Notes under the pieces: generated by a model
Database searches by the model: none
What the model was told of the DNA's origin: nothing
The model's input: the letters and a program-made list of their open reading frames with translations, nothing else
Program-made: the position numbers and the translations under genes
Source of the DNA: Cololabis saira
Taxonomy: Eukaryota; Chordata; Actinopteri; Beloniformes; Belonidae
Assembly (NCBI RefSeq): GCF_033807715.1
Contig: NC_084599.1
Coordinates: 11,427,625-11,491,624, forward strand
Length of the DNA: 64,000 bases
Direction: 5' to 3'
In this document: positions 26,301-35,300 of the stretch, in pieces
How positions within the stretch are numbered: the first letter of the stretch is position 1
How the letters are laid out: every line of letters starts with the position of its first letter

Positions 26301-29300
26301 GAGAGCTGACAAGATGGAGATGCCCTGTGGAACATATGGGAGGGTTTGTTTATTGGCCAAATGTTAGTTTCTGTATGGATTAAAAAAAAAAAAAAAAAAA
26401 AAGTATTTGTTGTCCTTTTTAAACTCCTCATATTTTGTTTGTACCATTCTTCTGACAGGGCTACGGAGAAGGATCTCACTTCAATGAGCATGAAGGTCTG
26501 TCTTCTCCATTCATCAGTTCAGGGATTACTGGTATGTTCTTTTACTGGCATGCTTTAAAGAATCTATACATGCCAGTTAATTTCCAAGTGTTAACCAGTT
26601 TAGTGGCATGGGTTTTTAAAAAATTGTGATTTCACATGTTGTTGCCAGTAAAATGTTTCTTTCACGAGTCATTGCTGAAATGGCCATGTTGATGATGGCT
26701 GGCTTGACTGTTGTGTGTCCTCCTTTTTTTATTTTTATTTTTTATGACCGTAGAATTGTTTTTTTGGATGACAGAATGTGTATGTGTGCCTGCAAGCATG
26801 TATATGTGTGTATCCGTGTTCATTCGTTGAGTGTTGAGGATGTTAGGGCGCTGAAGCAGAAACTCTCCCCTGGGCTTTGTCTGGCGGGCAGCGTTTTGCA
26901 GCTGAGCGTGCACAGAAAGGGGAGGGCCTCTGCATTTTTTTCCCCTTTTTTTTTTTTTTTTTTACTTTTGAAAACATACTCTTGTTTTGCATTATTCCAC
27001 TCTGTTCCATCTTTATACATATTTAGATTTTTTTTGTTTGACTTACATTAATGTTAAAGCAACAATTGTTTTTCACCTTGCAGGTAAAAATGACAGACCA
27101 CCGTTCACTCCCTTTGGAAGTCAGGTATCTTGCCACTGTCCTCATTCCCTGCATTTCACTTTACATGTGAAAGCTAAATTCAAGTAATGCGTCATTGTAA
27201 AGGGAGGCAAATTGTCTCAGTTCCCTTTTCAGATGCTTTATATTTAAACTGTTAACTGATTTTCATAAGACAAGTTGTTTTATGCTAGGCTTTCCCACAT
27301 CTTGTAAGCAATATTAGTAAAATCTTGTCTGTCTCCGTCCAGCCTGGTTTTCTTCCTAGTGACATAACGATGCCCAGCCCAGATGCCATGTCCCCCTCTG
27401 GACTGAAGTCTGGCTCTCAGTTTTATCCATCGTACCCCAATAACCCCAGGAGAAGGCCGCCTGAGGGAGGCTTAGGTAAAAAAAAACATGACGTTGGTAC
27501 AGAAGGTCTTTTTTTGTCCTTATTTTCTTTTTTATCTCATAGAAAAAGGGCTGCATCAACTTGTATTTTGATTAATATATTAATTTCATTATTTTATTAA
27601 CTTGTTTGGTCTGTCAGAAAATGTTTATTGACAAGCAAGTACGCAGTGATTCACACTTCCTACAGTATGTTGAGAATTGTCTAACCTGCAGTGGAATCTG
27701 GAAAAAGTGCATGAACAAACTGCACCTGACTAGACCTAACATTTACAAATGCGTCTCTGCTATGTCCTTATTTCTTGTTTCTTTTTTTCCCCCTTTCTTT
27801 TCTGTTTCTCTCCCTCTCTCTGCTGCCTGTGTACAGACACCCAACCGAAGAAGATTCGGAAACCCCCTGGCCTGCCGTCCTCGGTGAGAGCTTATTTCTG
27901 CTTGTCTTCACAGCTCATAGCCAGTCCCCTTTTTGCCTCTGTGGGTCTCTTTCCCTCCACACGCACACACTGCTTTCCCCACTTTGCTTGAGCAGCTTTG
28001 TGACAGACAGGGGTAAAGACCCTCTGCTCGGTAACACTCTGAGAGCTGACAGTTGGGCAACTTAGGCTCCAATAAACATCATCACTATGGTTGTCGCTGC
28101 AGTCAGGTGGTCTCAAGTGATGTTTGGGGTTGACTTTCATGTAGACAAGCAATTTCATAGGATTTTGCGGTACTTTAAGTCCATAAACGTATCTTTCGTG
28201 ACCCAACTTGTACTGTAAAAGAATGAAGGCATCAGTCTCACACCAGAGTGGATGACTTGACTTTAAGTTGGTGGCTCCTAGCCACGTTTAAAAAAAAAAA
28301 AAAAAAAAAAAAAAAGGATTTTCTTTATGCTCTAGTGGAAAGCAGAGGGAGAGAGCGAAGTGACATGCAGGAAAAGACACAAGTCTGGACTCGAACCTGG
28401 GTCAGCTGCAGTGAGGACTTGTGCCTCAGTATACTGGGAGCCCAAAAACATGTTTCATTTTGGATCCATGTTTTTTCCAGTAACTAAATAGCTGGTTTGA
28501 GTAAAATATGTTATTGTCATGTGCAAGATTTATTACTCAACATTGTTTAAAGCTGAACCCACATAAAATCCATGGAGAACCATCGATCTCCAACCCTGAT
28601 CCAAGCAGTCTAGTGTTATGATTTACAGCACCAAGTGTCATATTTTGTCAGTGGGCCCAGAGTTCCCAGCAGCTGATGTGAAGATGATGGCGGCCACACA
28701 TACCTCGGGATCCCTGTCACTGTAACGCACTCGACTATATAGTCAGTAAATGTTAGTGTTTTTAAAGAGTGCAAACGAAGACTTTTCTTGAACATGTTGG
28801 TTTATAAATCCATGTCATTATGTAATCCAGCTCCTGCTGCTAAAGTCTCAGCTCTGTAGTCCATGGATGACTTTACAAAGTTCTCTCAATTTAAATATTA
28901 CATGGCATTTTCAACAAAAAAAAAACTGATATTTGCTAAAGTTTTTCAAATAGTCATTAACTAACACATGTCATTAGTAAGATGACAAATGTGAATTCAA
29001 GTGTGAGACTATTAGGAAGCTCTCTTTCATTGTTACGATTTGAACCCAATTTTGATGATTTAACTACCATTGGATCATCAATAAAACTTATTGCTGTCAC
29101 ACATTTATTTAAATCTCTGCTTATACTACAGTCGTATCTGCTGATATATAGATAAGAAAAATTATTTCGAAAGATAAGCTGACGATGACACACTTGCATC
29201 TCCACACTTGTGGAGTGACAAATAGCCAAACACAGGAAAGCAGGTTTAAAACGAGTCATTTAACATTTTTAGATTTCTTTCCCAGGGTTTTTTTATTTTT

Positions 29301-32300
29301 AGTATACTTGATAACTAAGTTGAATTGCTTTTGATTGATGGATAAACTCATGCTGGTGTTTTTTATATCTCCATGACAAAATAGGTTCAAGGGAGTAATA
29401 TGGATGACTTGGTCTGAAATGAAGATAGTTTTGCAGGAAACTTAATTAAGCATATTCTTCAGTGATGCAGTTACAACACATGCAATTGCTAAATGCCAAC
29501 TCCATTGATTAGTTGGGCTAATAATATTAACAGGATGGTTAACATGATTGTCAGATGTGAACACAGAGTGATCATGACTTTTGCCTATCACAGATTTTGA
29601 AGTCTTTCTTAAGACAATGAAGCTGTTGTTGCTGTCCTCCACCTGTGGCTGTTGTCGTTTTGAAGTGGCTGCTGAAACCTGTGTGTTGACACACTTCATT
29701 GCTGTGACTACAGCACACAGATTGAGTGTGAACACTGTCTGGCGAAGGCCCCCTCTTTTTTTCGCTGTCGGGACCTCAGTCGTTCCCCGCGGTGTGAAAG
29801 ATGGCTGTGTGGGTTTTATTGCGAATGATGAGACGTCTGTATGTATGTGTGTGTGTGTGTGTGTGTGGAGACCCCCCCTCCCCATTCTCCGCCTACGCTT
29901 TACCACATGATGGCCTGGGTGGGCCTCCCCCTGTGACTGACCCAGTTGTGAGGTGCAGTGCTTGCGAGGCCTCTTAGCCCTGTGTCTGAGCCCAGATTAA
30001 TGACTGCCGATGATGATCCTGTTGTCTTTCCTCCCTTAGAGCTTTTATTTTTTTATTTATTTTTTACTAACCTATCAATTCGTGTTCCGTTATCTACTTT
30101 TGTCACGTAAATCACTGTGCTCTAAATCATTAAATGGACAAATACTACCTGCAATCTAAATTTCATTTCCCATTTTCCCTAAAGCGTCCTGATTTATGTA
30201 TCTCTCTCCCCAATATCTGCGCACGAGATCATTACCCTTTTCCTGTGAACCCTTGAACCCACAAACCCTCATGTACTGCACACTTGAGAGGAGGAAAAAA
30301 ACATGCATGAGCTTCTTGACTGCCCTATAGCTGTCCCCTACGCTACCCTCAAACTCTTGTGGTGGATTATGACCAATTTGAGGGTTAGTTTGATGTTAAT
30401 GTGTCTGTACTCCACATCCCATACCGCAGCCCATCTTTCTAGTACAGGAAAGACTGCTAAAGCCTGAGTTATATTAAACCCTTGTTAGTGGAGGATTTTA
30501 CCCCAGAAATCCCTTTCTTCTTGATAACACAATTATCCACCCGCACTAGTCATTGTGTAGTTCTGCATCCCCTTCTCGAGCAACAGGATTCACACATTGT
30601 TCCCATGAAAGAACAACTCAAAGCCTATTGTTAAATGAAGCCATCTCCACCATGTTTTCCCTTGAATTAAGCGTGATCATTTTAAATCCCCTGTTTCCGT
30701 CACACTCCCCTGGCCATATCAAGCTTTGTTTAAGTCATTTAGATTACCTTTTCCTGTCCCTCTCAACACCCCTTATCTCTCTACCCATTTCCTATATCAT
30801 CAGGGCCTTCATTTTTTTTTCTCCCCCATCAATCCTCCCCCTGCCCCTTTAGCACCCCCTACCCACTGCAACATCTCCCTCTCTTTACCTCTCTTTCCAT
30901 CTCTCTTGCTGACTGGATCCCAGCCCCCATCTCTCCCTCTCCTCGTTCTCTCTCCTCAGCCCAGCTGCCTGTGGAGTTGGATGCGGTCCAGGAACAGGCA
31001 GATGGCTCTGTAATTAGAAGTGCATCTCTCCATTCCCTTTCCACTTCTCCCTGTTAAATCAAATTACAGAAAAAATCCCTCTTCTGGGTTAGCATTCTTT
31101 GCAGCATAGCCTCCTTTCTCTCTCTTCCTCTATCTCTCTGTACTACAGAGAAAGTGAAGAAAAGGAGTGGCATGCAATGGTGTCTGGAAACTGAGTGCTT
31201 TCCATGTCCGCCTTCAGTCTGTATATTTTAGAGGCCTGGCTTCCAATTTTGGTGCTGATACATTAAAAAAAAGATGTGTGCTTTAGCTCACAGAATTGTA
31301 TCAGAATTGTTCATGTTTTACAACATTCAGCTGATGACTTACAGACTGGTGGTTTCATGGCTTTATTATTGGATTGTGCACGAATGGGGTGTGTTGGCTC
31401 GCTGAATGTGTGGTATGCTAGTGAGCTGATACTCGGCATCGTATAGGGAAGGGCTGCAGGCCAGGCAGTGCGATGTCACTGGGGTCCTAGGGACTGGAGG
31501 AAGTGGCTCACTGTGCACTGGGATTCAAGCCGTTGATGTGCCCAGCATGCCATGCTTCTTTTCCACAGGCGAGGAGCTGGCCTTCCTCCTCCACCATCAG
31601 CAGACTCCCTCTTGCCATCTTGTGGTCACTCGAAGCTATTGTGATTAAGTGGCTTTGTATAGTTGACTGGGACTTTGTGCTAATTATGTTGATAAACATA
31701 TGATAGAAAATCAGGCGTTTCACATTTTCTACTTAATTTTTCGTTTATTTGCAGTGGTGTGGAGTTTTCTTTCTTCAAATTTCAGAATTGTACTGTAACA
31801 ATGTATATTATGAAAAAACTCATTCACACAACATTAACCTTTTTTCACCGAAACATGGGTATGCAACCCATTTGCGGGAGCCTTTCCATTAGCTCATGTG
31901 AATTTAGAGTTGGATTGGGATCTGGATAGTTATTTATTCCTTGAGCTGTTTGAGTTTTTTTTTTTTTTTTTTTATTTATTTTTCAAATTTAGATTTGAGT
32001 GATACATCTGCTGTTTATTCATCTCGATGTGCAACTCTGTTAGGATGGATGATACCTGTTAAATTAAGGACCCAATATATCCTCACTACATAGTGGTTAC
32101 TTCTTTCTTCACTTATCAGCAGTTTTTGGTGACATGTGGTTAACAGAAATTTTGGCTGAATTGTTCAATTCCTGTTTTCCCCCCAGGTATATGCTTCCAC
32201 ATCTAGTGATGAATATGCCAGGGACAATGGAGGATATCCTGGTGCAAAGCCTAGTGCTGTGTACCCAGGTTCTTTCTACATGCAAGGTAACCATTCATAT

Positions 32301-35300
32301 GTCACGTGATTAATTTTATCCTATATTACCTTTTGTTAAGTTGTTTTTAATTTAAAATGGACCTTCTCTTTCCTCAGAAGACCCCTGGTCATCTTCAGGC
32401 TACTCCGCCATGCTGGGTAACTCTCCTCACATTGGACAGCCAGGTTCCTTCCCACCCATCAATCCACAGGACAGAATGGTGCGTGAATTCCACCTTTTTA
32501 TTTTCCAAGGTGTATTTTATATGTGCTTGAGTTCGGGGAATCTTCGGCAACAGCATAACATACCGATAGTACTGCATGCATCATTTTAGATCAAATAGGA
32601 TAAGTGATCCCTTTAGACTTTCCCCTTGGAGCTTGATGGATTTTTTTCACTTGGATTGTTTAATTTGAGCAGCTTATGTATTTTATGGGGCTGCTTGTAC
32701 ACCTTCCCCTGAAGTGTCACTGTCTGCTTCTGTCCCCACAGAACTATCCTCTTCATGGCAGTGAGGTCAACGGCTTCCACCCAGCCCCCACCACCTATAA
32801 CCACACGCCTACGATCAACGGAGAAAGCATAATGTGTAAGGAATCTTTTAACAGTGCTTATCATAAAAGTATCTGTCACTGATTCAACTGCTGCAGTCAT
32901 TTTGCTTTATTTAATTCATACCATTTCTCAAGATTAGATTACTGGGTCATCTGACACACATGATTTTGTCTCTGCAGCGAGCAGAGGAACCACAGCAAAC
33001 AGTTCTGGAGATGAAATTGGGAAGGCTCTTGCTTCAGTAAGTTATTTTCAGTTGTGTGCTTGTTTTTATTAAATTTAGGGTACTGGGCAGTCAAACATTG
33101 AGATCCTGTGTAGACCTTGTATTAACATCTATTGGACAGCCTTAAGTACACGTGTAATTGTACGTATTGAGATCCAGTCACTTAAACCACATTCATAGGT
33201 GGCTTGGGCCACACATGACCAGATTCTTTCATCAGCATAAAAGCAATGTGCCCTGGGATCCATTAAAGGGATACCTACACAACTGACATCTACTATGCAA
33301 GTGGGATGACATGCGCATTTATGCAAGAATAGTGTCATTAAAGTTTGAAACAACAAGCTGGAGCCATACCAACCAACAGTAATACACAAATGCCACATCT
33401 TGGATTCATCTGTATTCTTTCATGTGCCTACCTTAGTTCTTTTTTTTATTTCATTTTTTTTATAATGACCAAAAAGGCCCATTTCTATCAAACAGTTGTG
33501 GGCTTTCTCTCATTGCCTTTATTGTTGTATGTACAGTTCAGCAAGGGTCTTGTCTAGTTTCTTTCCTGGTGACTCAGTATGGTGTAAATTTAAGCCTGGT
33601 AGTGCATTGCTGCTTCCTGCAAGTAAATAAAAACACCAGGTCTTTGCAGGCTGAACTTTATTTTTTATTTGCATATCGGGCTGGGGAGTGAGATCTGATG
33701 ACAACTTGGCTACTTGATGCACAAGTGGAAACGCATGTTGATACCAGGTGTGAACAGACATGCTTTGAACTGTCCACTTGAGATCGACTTATCTGAGATG
33801 GATTTGTTAATACCAGGTCTAAACATGGTCCTAGAGTAATTTTCAAGAGTTAACTGCATTTGATGGCAAAATCTATGAGGGATAGCAGATTTTTTCACAG
33901 GACAAAAAACTGTACCAACTATGTTAGTGTTATTGAAATTGTTCATAGATTCACACAAATGTATTGATTGTCATGAAATTATAAAAAAATGATTAAAGCA
34001 CCTGCAGCCATTTGAGATTAATCGTTAGCATAATTAATTAAATTGTTAGAATAATTTTTTTTTCAGAGAATTCATTGCAAATTATATGTGGGCTCCCCAA
34101 AAAAATAATTAACATTATGAGTAACTATATAACTATTCTGTTCAAACTGTTTCAAGGAAAACATTTTACTGCGTGTGTTATACTGAATTGTAACATTGCA
34201 TCCTATTTAGTAGTCCTGTTGTTCTGTGTAAATATTTTATATATATATATTTTATATACGTTTTATTCTGAACTGTTTTGACCATATCTTTCAGATCTAC
34301 CCATCGGACCACAACAGTAATAATTTCCCCTCAGCTCCTTCCACTCCTGGTTCTCCTCAGGCTGTTGCAGGTATACGTCAGTTCTCATATAGAAATTTAA
34401 ATAAGGTGCTTTAGTATAGAGTGGTAAGAATTTACTACTGAATTAATTACTAGAATTTGCTTTTACAGCACAGATGTAAATCTGTTAATCTTGTTCAGTG
34501 GAAGTGATGCTGTGCATTTTTTCATACTCTTCATCACAGAAAAATGTATATTCAGCTCCATCTGCTGTAAATTTAAGAATTGGCACTTAATGCAATCCAA
34601 TATTTTTCTCTGCAGGAGCTCAGTCACAGTGGCAAAGATCGACCACACCCAACTATGAAGGGCAAACACACACACTGGTAGGGTTCGCTACTATATCAAA
34701 CGTTAATCAATTAGTTCATATTGATGTTTTATCTCGTCTTTCATGTGTCTATGTAGCAAAGTAAAATGGAGGACCGCTTGGAAGAGGCCATACATGTTCT
34801 CCGTAACCATGCTGTGGGCCAGAACCCTGCCTTAGATGGCGCTCACGCTGACATGCACAGTCTGCTGTCCTCCGTACACAATGGGGCCCTTGCGGCCCTC
34901 TCTCCAGCTTTCCCCAATGCCAACCTTGCTCTCAGCAACAGACATCCCGCAATGGTAAGTGTCCTTCTCTCGGCTTGTGTGTGTTTCTTTTTTTTTTTAA
35001 GCTTTTGATTGTGTGTGTGTGATCCATAACATTTCCCTGCAAGAAGATGTTTTGTGGTGACATTGTTGTGGGTGTTAAAATTCCCAACAGCTTTGCCAGT
35101 TTACAAATAGAGGAGCATTTTTAGCCTGTAATTTTTTTGTAAAATTAATCACCTTTTCGTATTTATTAGATATGGGTTCTAAAAGTAATAAGAAAAAGTG
35201 GAAATTAAAGGAAAAACAAACGGTATTACTTTGGACTTCTCATTAGGGTAATTAAATGTTTTAGTGGGATCTTCAAATTATGTTGCAAGAAAGTAATTAC

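Larger units (their letters stand above)
27884..32186 (+). other. tcf3 intron 7 (4.3 kb)
   Basis: Apart from the SINE, a TG microsatellite and one regulatory-looking block (30955-31070), I see only AT-rich and CT-rich DNA with no exon-like frame. The polypyrimidine-rich stretch 30740-30960 gives long but low-complexity frames. Confidence 0.6.

Noticed and set aside
28331..28443. A functional tRNA gene on the minus strand
   Set aside because: Only a B-box is convincing, no cloverleaf can be folded by eye, and the downstream sequence is that of a SINE.
30553..31013. Two ~95-codon frames in the CT-rich part of tcf3 intron 7
   Set aside because: Low-complexity Ser/Pro/Leu translation of polypyrimidine DNA; no conserved motif.
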